IMG/VR virus record: IMGVR_UViG_3300042691_047306
Location: 1-26,751 of that record
Source of the DNA: a virus
Length of the DNA stretch: 26,751 nt
Direction: 5' to 3' (one strand)
In this document: positions 15,795 to 22,866 of the stretch, in pieces
Layout of the letters: each line of letters opens with the position of its first letter
Position numbering within the stretch: the first letter of the stretch is position 1
Notes under the pieces: generated by a model
What the model saw: only the letters and a program-made list of their open reading frames with translations
Database searches by the model: none
What the model was told of the DNA's origin: nothing
Program-made: the position numbers and the translations under genes

Positions 15795-16904
15795 TTAGAA
15801 TTTGTGAATAAATTCCACAAACTCATCCTCCGAATCTCCGAGATTTTCAAACTCTATAATTCCCATTTCCTCATACCTTCTCCGGAGCCATTTATCGTTT
15901 CTGTCCAGAAGGCCCAGTTTAGACACATTGGGGACTATTTTGGCTGCAAGCATTCGCCTAATCCATGCCTGCGCTGGGTCATTAAGCAGGTATGGAGCAA
16001 TATCTTTAACGCTTACCCCCATTCGTTCGTAAACTTCCTGCTGGAGCATCCTTTCGCCAAGTTTAAGCGTTGCCTCAAATGCGAATTCCTGCCTCTCCAT
16101 TATTTCGGAGTCAGACATTTCTGCGTATATCTCTTTCAGGGATATAACCCCGAATGAAATATGTCTTGCTTCGTCCGACATTACATTTCTCAAAAGATTT
16201 TTTAGTAGTGGTTCATTTGTTAGCTCTCTCGTATAAGCCATAGAAGCAAGACCAAGACCTTCCACCATAATCTGCATGCCAAGATACGTCATATCCCACC
16301 TCTTGTCCGCGATTGTGTCATCGACCAAGTGCTGTATATGCCAATTAAACGGCAGCAAACCGCCCAACTTTTCTTTCCCATATTTTGCGAACACTTCAAC
16401 GTGTCTAGCCTCATCCACAACCTGGGTTGACGCATAAAGTTTCCCGTCATACCACGGGCATGTTTGTGTTAGCTTTGCGGCGCACATCAACGCAGCTTGT
16501 TCACCATGCACGAATTGCGATATTAGCCAGCGCCTGCTCTGTACGCCAAACTCTAGCCATTCCGTTCTTCCCCAGTGCTCAACAGGGCTCCCGGAATAAA
16601 CCGACATATCCCTACTAGTGCCAAAATTATTGTAATCCTCTGTTACCGACTTTTCTACGTCAACATTTACCGACCAGTCCAAATCAGTTGCACCATTCCA
16701 TTGATGTGTTTTTGCTTTTTCGTAGATTTTTCGCAGCCCATCCCTCTGCCTGGTGTAATCCCACGTGAATATTGCGTCGGCGTTACACTCAATAATGCGG
16801 CTTATTGCGTTTGGGTCCGATGATGGGGCGTTGATAATTGAATCGATATCAAAAATTTTGATATTCCCGTCAAGGTGTTTATATGTTTCTTTAGTTACGG
16901 TCAT
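15795..16904 (-). CDS. Ferritin-like diiron oxygenase-type protein
   Basis: A 369-residue four-helix-bundle diiron protein with a complete ligand set: Glu135 (VHGEQAAL), Glu165-X2-His168 (DEARHVE), Glu215 (MVEGLGL) and Glu245-X2-His248 (DEARHIS). This E, ExxH, E, ExxH layout is that of ferritin-like oxygenases and desaturases such as AurF- or acyl-ACP-desaturase-like proteins. The N-terminal WDYTRQRDGLRKIYEKAK and TDLDWSVNVD resemble uncharacterised ferritin-like proteins of mycobacteria and other actinobacteria. No cofactor beyond the metal is predicted. No Shine-Dalgarno sequence precedes the ATG; an 11-base inverted repeat and a TAGTAT box overlap the start, so this gene may be independently regulated. 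Function probably oxidative modification using O2; substrate unknown. Confidence 0.84.
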   Translation of the reverse strand: MTVTKETYKHLDGNIKIFDIDSIINAPSSDPNAISRIIECNADAIFTWDYTRQRDGLRKIYEKAKTHQWNGATDLDWSVNVDVEKSVTEDYNNFGTSRDMSVYSGSPVEHWGRTEWLEFGVQSRRWLISQFVHGEQAALMCAAKLTQTCPWYDGKLYASTQVVDEARHVEVFAKYGKEKLGGLLPFNWHIQHLVDDTIADKRWDMTYLGMQIMVEGLGLASMAYTRELTNEPLLKNLLRNVMSDEARHISFGVISLKEIYAEMSDSEIMERQEFAFEATLKLGERMLQQEVYERMGVSVKDIAPYLLNDPAQAWIRRMLAAKIVPNVSKLGLLDRNDKWLRRRYEEMGIIEFENLGDSEDEFVEFIHKF

Positions 16905-16932
16905 GGATAAATACTACTATCGACCGTAACTA
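16892..16932. repeat. 11-base inverted repeat spanning the diiron gene start
   Basis: TAGTTACGGTC (16892-16902) and GACCGTAACTA (16922-16932) are perfect inverted copies separated by 19 bases. The left arm overlaps codons 1-4 of the diiron gene; the spacer holds the TAGTAT box. In DNA it could be an operator; in mRNA it would form a hairpin masking the initiation region, but only in transcripts coming through from oxygenase G, since a transcript starting at the ATG would lack one arm. Confidence 0.7.
16911..16916 (-). promoter_or_regulatory. Putative -10 (TAGTAT) six bases before the diiron gene ATG
   Basis: Read on the minus strand, TAGTAT-TTATCC-ATG: a TAnnnT-type hexamer six bases ahead of the start at 16904, with no ribosome site. 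It lies in the loop of the inverted repeat 16892-16932, the arrangement expected if a repressor bound both arms. No -35 recognised. Confidence 0.38.
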
Positions 16933-16933
16933 G

Positions 16934-16945
16934 TCATACGTATGA
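16934..16945. repeat. 12-base perfect palindrome
   Basis: TCATACGTATGA is a perfect palindrome lying directly after the stop codon of oxygenase G and one base away from the inverted repeat arm. Without a loop it is unlikely to be an RNA terminator, so a dimeric DNA-binding protein site is more plausible. Confidence 0.55.
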
Positions 16946-17800
16946 TTAGGTATGGTCGTTTTTTCTGCTCTTAAAATCCAGTAACTTGTCTGGAATTTCG
17001 GCACTATTCTTGTACTTCACCTCTAAATGGGCTGCGTAATCCTCGACTATGGACGTCATCCACCATTGACCATGGTTCTTGTAATACGTATCTGGGACCA
17101 TTGGGCAAATCCCTTTATCCTCGCTTTCAGAACCCTGCGCGAACCAGCTTAAATAGGAGTACCGTGAACCACGCGTTACAGCATGTATCTCATGAGCACC
17201 AAGATAGTTCGCCGGCATTAATAATATGTCGCCGGTGCGTGGCTTGATGTCAATATCAAAATATGGGATAGTCATATTGCCACCCGAAAATGAATTGGGA
17301 ACAGATTCGTCATCCGTGGAATCGTTAAAATAAACCAAAGCAGAAAGAACGTTTCTTGTTGCATGTTCGGTTTTTGGGATTGCACCATACCTGTAATTAA
17401 CATCGTTGTCACAATGAAAACCGAGGCTTGCGCCCTCGTCGTAACACAACACATGGCCGGTAGACCGCCACCATAGACACTGTAGTATCGCTGGGAACAT
17501 TTCTATATATTCGAGCAAACATGAATAAATAGCCGTATCACACTGCTCGAAGAATGGATGTTCAAGTTCCTGAACTCTTACTGGCGCACGCATCACATCT
17601 TCTAGTCCATAGATAAATCCACCTTTGTTCACAGCGTGTGTCGGCTTGCCGTTTTCGTCGTGCACGAGCGTGAAATTCTCTTTACGCCATTTATCTTTTT
17701 GTTCAACAAGATATTCAATAACTTCTGCTTGTGGGACAGTTATCGCGTTACTAAAAAGTACTGTTCCTCCGCCAAGATGCTGCGGTGTGTAGTTCGTCAT
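16946..17800 (-). CDS. 2OG-Fe(II) oxygenase G, HLG-type paralogue
   Basis: A 284-residue oxygenase. The N-terminus QHLGGGTVLFSNAI matches that of oxygenase F, which is why ATG 17800 (MTNYTPQHLGG) is preferred to the upstream in-frame ATG at 17842 that would overlap the preceding gene by 38 bases. Triad: His129-Cys-Asp131 (GFHCDNDVNYR), His203 (GAHEI) and Arg213 (GSRYSYLSWFAQG). Other conserved stretches are AVNKGGFIYGLEDVMRAPV and LWWRSTGHVLCYDEGASLGF, close to oxygenase B (LWWRSRGHVIRYDEGDYLGI), so B and G are probably each other's nearest relatives although they sit on opposite strands. It follows the GPx-like gene with only four bases between. Confidence 0.88.
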   Translation of the reverse strand: MTNYTPQHLGGGTVLFSNAITVPQAEVIEYLVEQKDKWRKENFTLVHDENGKPTHAVNKGGFIYGLEDVMRAPVRVQELEHPFFEQCDTAIYSCLLEYIEMFPAILQCLWWRSTGHVLCYDEGASLGFHCDNDVNYRYGAIPKTEHATRNVLSALVYFNDSTDDESVPNSFSGGNMTIPYFDIDIKPRTGDILLMPANYLGAHEIHAVTRGSRYSYLSWFAQGSESEDKGICPMVPDTYYKNHGQWWMTSIVEDYAAHLEVKYKNSAEIPDKLLDFKSRKNDHT

Positions 17801-17804
17801 ATCT

Positions 17805-18422
17805 TTATACCCGTTTCCTAGTGTGTAGTTCAATCGCTTCAATTATCGTCATTGGAGCCCCACTTGAGCCTGGTTCGGTGGCCAATGGCATATCGCGCCA
17901 ACTAAACCTATTGACGACATTGCCATTTTTATCGACTAAGAATTTTTCATAATTATGTGGTATCCGGTACATCGCCCCTCCAGCCGTGTTATGACCTGCT
18001 GCCGCAGCATCTGAGGTATCTGCTGGATTATCATCCTTTAACCGAACCTCTGGCCCTTTAAGGATTTTAAATATTTCGTGTTCTTCGTTCCCATTGACAA
18101 TTATTTTTTCCGTAACTGGGAATGTGACAAAAGGATAATTATTTTTTATGAATTCACATATTTGCGGATTGTCCAGTGGCTCCATTTTCCCAAACTGGTT
18201 ACACGGAAATGCGACTACGGAGAAGTCATCAAACATGTTATGCAGTTTTTCAAGCTCAAACAATTGCCGCACTGTCCGAACATGCGACCACAACCTACTG
18301 CACGAGGGTTGATAGCCAGCTTTTGATGCTATGTTCACAAACAGACAAACTTTTCCCTTTAGGCTTTTTAGTACATCCTGTGAGCCGTCTACGCCATTTA
18401 TGCGTACATCATAAATAGACAT
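17805..18422 (-). CDS. Glutathione-peroxidase-like protein lacking the catalytic Cys
   Basis: A 205-residue thioredoxin-fold protein of the glutathione peroxidase family: GKVCLFVNIASKAGYQPS (residues 23-40), VVAFPCNQFGKMEP (69-82), FPVTEKIIVNG and YEKFLVDKNGNVVNRF. In active members the first motif reads NVAS-K-[C/U]-G; here residue 35 is Ala (codon GCT), so the peroxidatic Cys or Sec is gone. The Gln of the tetrad (usually GgQEP) is Met, and the usual Trp of WNF is replaced (YRIPHNYEKF). The later Cys74 (FPCNQF) and Cys41 remain. The reading frame is intact, so the protein is probably kept for another function (binding or scaffolding) or uses Cys41 or Cys74. One-base TAATG overlap with the upstream gene, four bases to oxygenase G. 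Confidence 0.83.
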   Translation of the reverse strand: MSIYDVRINGVDGSQDVLKSLKGKVCLFVNIASKAGYQPSCSRLWSHVRTVRQLFELEKLHNMFDDFSVVAFPCNQFGKMEPLDNPQICEFIKNNYPFVTFPVTEKIIVNGNEEHEIFKILKGPEVRLKDDNPADTSDAAAAGHNTAGGAMYRIPHNYEKFLVDKNGNVVNRFSWRDMPLATEPGSSGAPMTIIEAIELHTRKRV

Positions 18423-19345
18423 TATCTGGCCGTTCCAGTAATTTTGTATTCCGGGTAATCATTTATTTGTAAAGTTCCATGCAGCGTATTACTTTTTTTG
18501 TCTATTGAAATCCGAACATAACAATCTGCATCTATTGGCGTATTTGTTGTGAATCTGAAGTTTATGCTCTCATCGCTTACTTCATATTGACTGGTTTCTA
18601 CTATCCCCTTATCGCCAACAACAACAACCCTTTTGGATAGCTCGTCAACGCTTATGGAGTAAGATTCTGGTCCAAATGGTGTAAGAACTTTTGTGTCATA
18701 GATTTTTGTCTTACCAGATGTAATTGTTTCAACTTCCTGATTTTGGTTCCTGGAGTATGCGGACCAGTCCTGTGTTGCCCTGTTGTCCGGGCGCAGTGGT
18801 GCAAAATTGGCGCTAACTACAATCCTGTTTAATTGGTTGTTTCTGTGCCTATTTGTCATATGCATTAGGTATGAATTAAAAACAACCAAATCCCCTGTTT
18901 GCGGGGTGATGCTTATGCTTTTTTCTATCGTATTACATGCATCTATTAAAAAAATTAAATCAGCACTTCCATCTGGGGCGTGCGGATAATATGCGATTGA
19001 AAAATACTCTGAATCGTTCATGTGTTTATTTGATTTGTGTGAATGTGCTGCTACCGATTGCCCGTCCTCGAGCGTTAGTGTCCATATGTCCTCAAGCACC
19101 ATTTCTTTGTCTATCACAGAATTGACTGCATCGGTTATGACACCAATCAATTTCTCTGACTCTGGCATTCCAAATGGGTATCTCTTATCCTCGTAATAGG
19201 TATGGTGCTTGTCCTCCAGGTACATGACGTCTAGCTCTCCATTTTGAGCACAAATTTCCTGAACAAGAATATTATTATTTATTCCTGAAAGTTTCAGTTT
19301 GAATACATCAATCGACAACAAATTAATAATCTGCGGTTCACTCAT
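18422..19345 (-). CDS. Putative 2OG-Fe(II) oxygenase H with extra C-terminal domain
   Basis: A 307-residue protein. Residues 85-180 resemble the 2OG-FeII_Oxy_5 type: EDIWTLTLEDG, AAHSHKSNKH, FSIAYYPHAPDGSADLIFL, ITPQTGDLVVFNSYLMHM and LNRIVVSANF. The presumed metal site is His101-Ser-His103 and His162, with Arg174, so the usual Asp/Glu of HxD/E is not visible; it could be inactive or use a different ligand. Residues about 200-307 form a separate beta-rich domain (ITSGKTKIYDTKVLTPFG, YVRISIDKKSNTLHGTLQIN) that I do not recognise and that is not found in the other oxygenases here; it could bind the substrate or a sugar. Overlaps oxygenase I by eight bases, with GGGAA ahead of the ATG. Confidence 0.68.
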   Translation of the reverse strand: MSEPQIINLLSIDVFKLKLSGINNNILVQEICAQNGELDVMYLEDKHHTYYEDKRYPFGMPESEKLIGVITDAVNSVIDKEMVLEDIWTLTLEDGQSVAAHSHKSNKHMNDSEYFSIAYYPHAPDGSADLIFLIDACNTIEKSISITPQTGDLVVFNSYLMHMTNRHRNNQLNRIVVSANFAPLRPDNRATQDWSAYSRNQNQEVETITSGKTKIYDTKVLTPFGPESYSISVDELSKRVVVVGDKGIVETSQYEVSDESINFRFTTNTPIDADCYVRISIDKKSNTLHGTLQINDYPEYKITGTAR

Positions 19346-20012
19346 AGAAGAATGTTCCCAACTTTAGGGCGCTTGGAGGGTTATCCCTATGCCACACATT
19401 AGTGACCATTACTTGACGTATCCCACTCTTTGCTGGAGTTGTCCCATGCACAACATGCCCAGCATCAAAAATGATTAACCTATTTCCACGATACGCAATT
19501 CTCTCACGTTCCTCAATTGGCACAAGTATTGAATTTATACTATCCGCCTCTATCGCCATAGGCGTCCCATCGACAAGTACGGCCTTGTTGTAAATCTCAA
19601 CAAATCCGCCATCCTGATTATCAACCCCATAATATATAGAGCCAATTAACGGACCACTAAAAACTTTGGACTCTGCGTACAAGAATGTATCTTCGTCAAC
19701 ATGGACATCAAGATACTGTCCTGGAGTATATGTCCTGGTCCAGTATTCGATTCCTAATATCTCATCCGTCTTGCATGGTAGATTTTTTTCCCATATTGAC
19801 TGAACAACCCTCTTGCGGAGGGTATTGGCTGGTGAGTTCCACCAACCATCCCAGAACATATATGGCGCAAAACAACTTGCTTGTTCATAGTGGTACGAAT
19901 TAAGCTCTGTTGCTATTCGTTCACCGCCACCCATTGATTCGGGAAAAAAACTTTTGTCATTGAGCATCTCGTTGTACATTTCAGTGCTCAATAGGTCGTC
20001 ATAAACCAACAT
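19338..20012 (-). CDS. 2OG-Fe(II) oxygenase I
   Basis: A 224-residue oxygenase. Triad: His104-Val-Asp106 (YLDVHVDED), His189 (GHVVHGTTPAKSG) and Arg199 (GIRQVMVTNVW). The core differs from the P4H-like members: SIYYGVDNQDGGFVEIYNK replaces YLND.yeGGEL.FP, and a longer loop (residues 140-170) separates it from the distal strand (NRLIIFDAGHVVHG). The start at ATG 20012 is preferred to an upstream GTG at 20021 because AAGGTGAG is then well placed. It overlaps the preceding gene by 14 bases. Substrate unknown; the NRLIIFDAGHVVHG element is typical of phage and bacterial PF13640-like enzymes. Confidence 0.8.
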   Translation of the reverse strand: MLVYDDLLSTEMYNEMLNDKSFFPESMGGGERIATELNSYHYEQASCFAPYMFWDGWWNSPANTLRKRVVQSIWEKNLPCKTDEILGIEYWTRTYTPGQYLDVHVDEDTFLYAESKVFSGPLIGSIYYGVDNQDGGFVEIYNKAVLVDGTPMAIEADSINSILVPIEERERIAYRGNRLIIFDAGHVVHGTTPAKSGIRQVMVTNVWHRDNPPSALKLGTFFYE

Positions 20013-20748
20013 TTCTCTCACCTTTAACTACTACGGTTACTCCATAAAACAATGGAATATGGTACGTCCTGCAGTCATCACGAGCCATTAGTTCCTCGTG
20101 ATATGACCATACTGGGGTCGCTATTGTATCGTTTTGATACAAAAATACGCTATCTGAAGAATTTTGAATGACCATAAAACCACCATCATTTAGCCTATCC
20201 ACCCAAAAATCTGTTCCGTTAAAAGCGTCCTCCATGTCTTGAGACCAGCCTATAATCATGTCAAATTTGATATGTTCATTACCTCGTAATTCCTGCACTG
20301 TGACAACTTCGTAGTCGAGTGGGGTGTTGGCTGACTGGAACATTTCATATAATGACAACTTTTTGTTGTTTAAAAACGTTATTTTTGAACCATATATATT
20401 TTGGAATGGTTCCAGTCTGAATCTATCGAGCCCGCCAGAAAGAGCTAAAACATTTTTCTTGGGGCTAATGTCCATGAGCATTTGAATCATTAATATTGGC
20501 ATCCACTGCGACTGACCATACGAATCTGCCAAATTTGGCCGTGGATAATGAATTACAAATTCGTAGTCGGACGCCCCACCAGTCGCGATATTCCTTCTAT
20601 CAATACCAATTTCCTCAAAAAGATATTTGGAAATATTTACAGACTCTTCCCCATCTACTGATGTCGATTGTTTTGCAAAATTGCGCCAATTTCGGTGCCA
20701 CTTTGTAAAATCAAACGCCCTAAAAGGCGCAAACCTATTTTCAGACAT
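19999..20748 (-). CDS. Possible Rossmann-fold / methyltransferase-like protein
   Basis: A 249-residue protein I cannot assign firmly. The middle reads like a class I methyltransferase fold without a standard glycine-rich motif: KKNVLALSGGLDRF (about 110-123, strand 1), KITFLNNKKLSL (strand 2), IKFDMIIGWSQDMEDAF (strand 4) and LNDGGFMVIQNSSD (strand 5), ending in GVTVVVKGERN. The first 60 residues are basic and aromatic (FRAFDFTKWHRNWRNFAKQ). Start choice: ATG 20748 gives an eight-base overlap with the upstream gene; ATG 20781 and TTG 20784 are longer alternatives. It sits between oxygenase I and a small unknown gene. Confidence 0.5.
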   Translation of the reverse strand: MSENRFAPFRAFDFTKWHRNWRNFAKQSTSVDGEESVNISKYLFEEIGIDRRNIATGGASDYEFVIHYPRPNLADSYGQSQWMPILMIQMLMDISPKKNVLALSGGLDRFRLEPFQNIYGSKITFLNNKKLSLYEMFQSANTPLDYEVVTVQELRGNEHIKFDMIIGWSQDMEDAFNGTDFWVDRLNDGGFMVIQNSSDSVFLYQNDTIATPVWSYHEELMARDDCRTYHIPLFYGVTVVVKGERNVGL

Positions 20749-21034
20749 TTTCTGTACCGCCGTGGGTAGCAAATTGAACATCAAACCATGTCCGTCTAAT
20801 ATTTCTTGTTAATAAAATGTTTTGTTTCTTTATATATGTTTGTGCCGCTGAGTTTTCATGACTACTGTGCTTGTATATGTATGTATCACGAATTTTATTT
20901 ACGACATCATCTATCGATGATGCCTGGAACTCATCAAATGAATACCCGAGCACCAATAACAATGAGGCTAAACGTTCGCAGCAGTACTGCGAATCTGCGT
21001 GTTTATCGTATTTGTAGCTCATATCTCTATCCAT
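20741..21034 (-). CDS. Small hypothetical protein (97 aa)
   Basis: A 97-residue soluble protein with a predicted helical N-terminal part (CERLASLLLVLGYSFDEFQA, DDVVNKIRDTYIYK) and a basic C-terminal part (LLTRNIRRTWFDVQF). No known domain is recognised. It starts either at ATG 21034, overlapping oxygenase J by eight bases, or at ATG 21022 with GGATAG ahead. It is flanked by and co-directional with oxygenase J and the methyltransferase-like gene, which is the only context for function. Confidence 0.6.
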   Translation of the reverse strand: MDRDMSYKYDKHADSQYCCERLASLLLVLGYSFDEFQASSIDDVVNKIRDTYIYKHSSHENSAAQTYIKKQNILLTRNIRRTWFDVQFATHGGTENV

Positions 21035-21713
21035 TATCTACTGTGAAAAATCCAGAACACGTGTATCTCTTTCCCGCTGTGACCGGTGCTACTCCGTGGG
21101 CCATGTCTTCATGGCTTGAATTTGAAATCATCAATAGCGAATTCGCAACTGGTCTATAGGTGAGTCCAAGTGCAGGAAGTATATATTCCCCTCCCTCATA
21201 GTCGTCATTAATGTAGTAAACAGTCGAGTAATCGGTTTGCGGATATCCCGGCAGTCCATACTGGTACCCATCACAATGAACCCTAAGTGATTTGCCCTCG
21301 CCGTACATTGTTATAAACGGTCCAAATTCCCATACTGTACGATGTCCGAAGATGTTGGATATTATAGATTGTGACTTATGAATCGTCTTGAGTAGCAGCT
21401 CTGAGATTGCCGTAGTACTCGGAGAGTGAGTTAGCGCTTTCCAGTCAGTTTCATTACCCATACTTTCCGGATACGGCTCATCACGTTCCTTTCTCAGAAT
21501 TGATTCGTATTCATCCTGGCTCAGCATGAAACAACGCTCATACTCAATATGTGGCAACCTGGAGTGCTTTACCTTCTTAAACCTAACAGGGCTGTCGCCT
21601 GAACCAAGATAGCCAAACTGCTCGCTCATTTCTTCTGTATAATTTTTTATTTTCTTCCATTCTTCATTTTCAAGATAATTGGAGAAAATTAAAACCTGTG
21701 GAGTGTCATTCAT
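21027..21713 (-). CDS. 2OG-Fe(II) oxygenase J
   Basis: A 228-residue oxygenase. Triad: His146-Cys-Asp148 (LRVHCDGYQYG), His206 (DMAHGVAPV) and Arg216 (GKRYTCSGFF). Core strand: VYYINDDYEGGEYILPALG. The N-terminal half (NYTEEMSEQFGYLGSGD, PHIEYERCFMLSQDEYE) is longer and Glu-rich compared with its relatives. I chose ATG 21713 because an AAGGA lies about eleven bases upstream and the resulting eight-base overlap with the previous small gene repeats the junction geometry seen elsewhere; ATG 21725 and an upstream in-frame start near 21743 are alternatives. Highly similar in type to PF13640 enzymes; substrate unknown. Confidence 0.85.
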   Translation of the reverse strand: MNDTPQVLIFSNYLENEEWKKIKNYTEEMSEQFGYLGSGDSPVRFKKVKHSRLPHIEYERCFMLSQDEYESILRKERDEPYPESMGNETDWKALTHSPSTTAISELLLKTIHKSQSIISNIFGHRTVWEFGPFITMYGEGKSLRVHCDGYQYGLPGYPQTDYSTVYYINDDYEGGEYILPALGLTYRPVANSLLMISNSSHEDMAHGVAPVTAGKRYTCSGFFTVDNG

Positions 21714-21897
21714 CGTCTTTTTCATCCTTGAACATTGCCACACCCTGACAAATAGTTACCGGCTTGCCAGCGACGTAATAAATCCCCGTTGATGAATCCC
21801 ATTCAATTACCTCATTGTCCCAGTCTGTCAAATCTGTAACCGACTCTCCCCTATGGGCAGCCATATCTGGTTTTTGTATTTGTTCGTTATCTGGCAT
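21706..21897 (-). CDS. Small acidic hypothetical protein (63 aa)
   Basis: A 63-residue acidic protein starting MPDNEQIQKPDMAAHRGESV, with DWDNEVIEWDSSTGIYYVAG and the tail VAMFKDEKDDE. I see no known domain. The ATG at 21897 has GGTGAG six bases ahead and overlaps the upstream small gene by 11 bases; a longer reading from 22026 covers that other gene out of frame and is unlikely. The single W-rich acidic segment and acidic tail suggest an adaptor or binding protein; the function is unknown. Confidence 0.6.
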   Translation of the reverse strand: MPDNEQIQKPDMAAHRGESVTDLTDWDNEVIEWDSSTGIYYVAGKPVTICQGVAMFKDEKDDE

Positions 21898-22114
21898 TTT
21901 GCTCACCAATGACCTTATTGAGGGCAATACATTCCTTTTGCAACACTTCATACGGGTTAAAAAATACGTGGTCGCTGCCATATGGGTTCGGGTCATTGGG
22001 GTTAAATAGCTCATGGTCAACCCCAAGTATTGACGACAGTGTTAAGATAGATTTTCTTAAGAATCTTTCTGCTTCATCAAGTGCTTTCTTTTTGTCGAAT
22101 TCTTGCAATTCCAT
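21887..22114 (-). CDS. Small hypothetical helical protein (75 aa)
   Basis: A 75-residue protein, MELQEFDKKKALDEAERFLR onward, with the features of one long amphipathic helix followed by a FNPNDPNPYGSDHVFFNPYE loop and a second helix (VLQKECIALNKVIGEQ). I recognise no family. GGAG stands upstream of ATG 22114, overlapping the stop of the DUF6065-like gene's tail region by position (five-base gap from 22119). It is followed by the 63-residue gene with an 11-base overlap. Confidence 0.62.
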   Translation of the reverse strand: MELQEFDKKKALDEAERFLRKSILTLSSILGVDHELFNPNDPNPYGSDHVFFNPYEVLQKECIALNKVIGEQNAR

Positions 22115-22118
22115 TTTG

Positions 22119-22823
22119 TCACTCCAACGGTTCTTTTAGTTTTGGCAATCCAGTGAATGCGGGTCCAATTTTGTTCCCATCGGCATCCAATCCGGTTCTA
22201 ATTCCCTTTGTCCACGTCCACGGGTTTTCTTGGTTATTTCTCATTTTTGCGTCTCCGTACTTTTGCCGACTTGCCATAAGTTCTTGATTGTCCCACAAGT
22301 TCAATAGTTCAAACTCCACATTCTCCAAAATCGAACTATCAAACATTGTGAAAAACATAAACGGCATGCCTGCCTCAAATTTGACAGGTTCGTTTATCTT
22401 GTCAATAACCCAATTCATTTGAAATTCATCTGGCCACCAGCTGCTGGGAATTATTGCGGAAAGCGGCTTTGCTCCGTCCATGATATAATTCGGCGAGCCG
22501 CCTATCCATGTTTCATACCCCGGCTCCGTGCCAAAAGCTAATCCGGTAGAAAATGAAACCATGCCGATTATTCCACCATAGGCGATTTGACGGCCCTCAA
22601 ATTCAGCTCCTTCAAGTATTTTGGGTACAGTATTGCCACCCTCCCAGATAGCCACAACGTCCTGCTGTAATACGAGTTCCCATCCGTAAACATTTGCGAC
22701 AGTCATGGGCAGGCATTGGTATGCATGTTTATTGTACGTATTGTCCATCCAATCCCGCTTTATACGAGATTGTTTGATTGCTGGCGGGTTTTGTGTCGTT
22801 CTCGTCAATGTGAACTTCGGCAT
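22119..22823 (-). CDS. DUF6065-like protein
   Basis: A 234-residue protein that resembles the DUF6065 family known from phages and bacteria: AYQCLPMTVANVYGWELVLQ near residue 40, FSTGLAFGTEPGYETWIGGS, and IPSSWWPDEFQMNWVIDK. The family has no known role. It is rich in Trp and Gly and has no membrane segment or signal peptide. The ATG at 22823 lacks a ribosome site; TATGCT stands six bases ahead, suggesting a leaderless transcript. It is divergent from the FkbM-type gene at 22903, and the two share a 79-base intergenic region. The similarity is recalled from sequence patterns only, so family membership is moderately certain. Confidence 0.62.
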   Translation of the reverse strand: MPKFTLTRTTQNPPAIKQSRIKRDWMDNTYNKHAYQCLPMTVANVYGWELVLQQDVVAIWEGGNTVPKILEGAEFEGRQIAYGGIIGMVSFSTGLAFGTEPGYETWIGGSPNYIMDGAKPLSAIIPSSWWPDEFQMNWVIDKINEPVKFEAGMPFMFFTMFDSSILENVEFELLNLWDNQELMASRQKYGDAKMRNNQENPWTWTKGIRTGLDADGNKIGPAFTGLPKLKEPLE

Positions 22824-22829
22824 GCACAA

Positions 22830-22835
22830 AGCATA
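22830..22835 (-). promoter_or_regulatory. Putative -10 (TATGCT) six bases before the DUF6065-like ATG
   Basis: On the minus strand the order is TATGCT-TTGTGC-ATG, with no Shine-Dalgarno sequence. Same six-base spacing as at the diiron gene (TAGTAT) and oxygenase K (TATACT). Confidence 0.36.
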
Positions 22836-22857
22836 GTCGAATCAGCCGTTTTGGTCG

Positions 22858-22866
22858 TGCTAGGAT
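22858..22866 (+). promoter_or_regulatory. Putative extended -10 (TGCTAGGAT) for the FkbM-type gene
   Basis: TGCTAGGAT fits the extended -10 pattern TGnTAnnAT/T and lies 36 bases ahead of ATG 22903. A strong GGGGG ribosome site (22893-22897) follows at five bases spacing. This is the only + strand transcript in the right half of the window, so it needs its own promoter. Confidence 0.4.

Noticed and set aside
17801-17842. Longer start (ATG 17842) for oxygenase G
   Set aside because: It adds 14 residues not aligned with the paralogue F and overlaps the GPx-like gene by 38 bases; ATG 17800 aligns exactly at the HLGGG motif region.
21706-22026. 106-residue reading extending the 63-residue small gene upstream to 22026
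   Set aside because: It would overlap the 75-residue gene by 140 bases out of frame; the internal ATG at 21897 has a good GGTGAG site.
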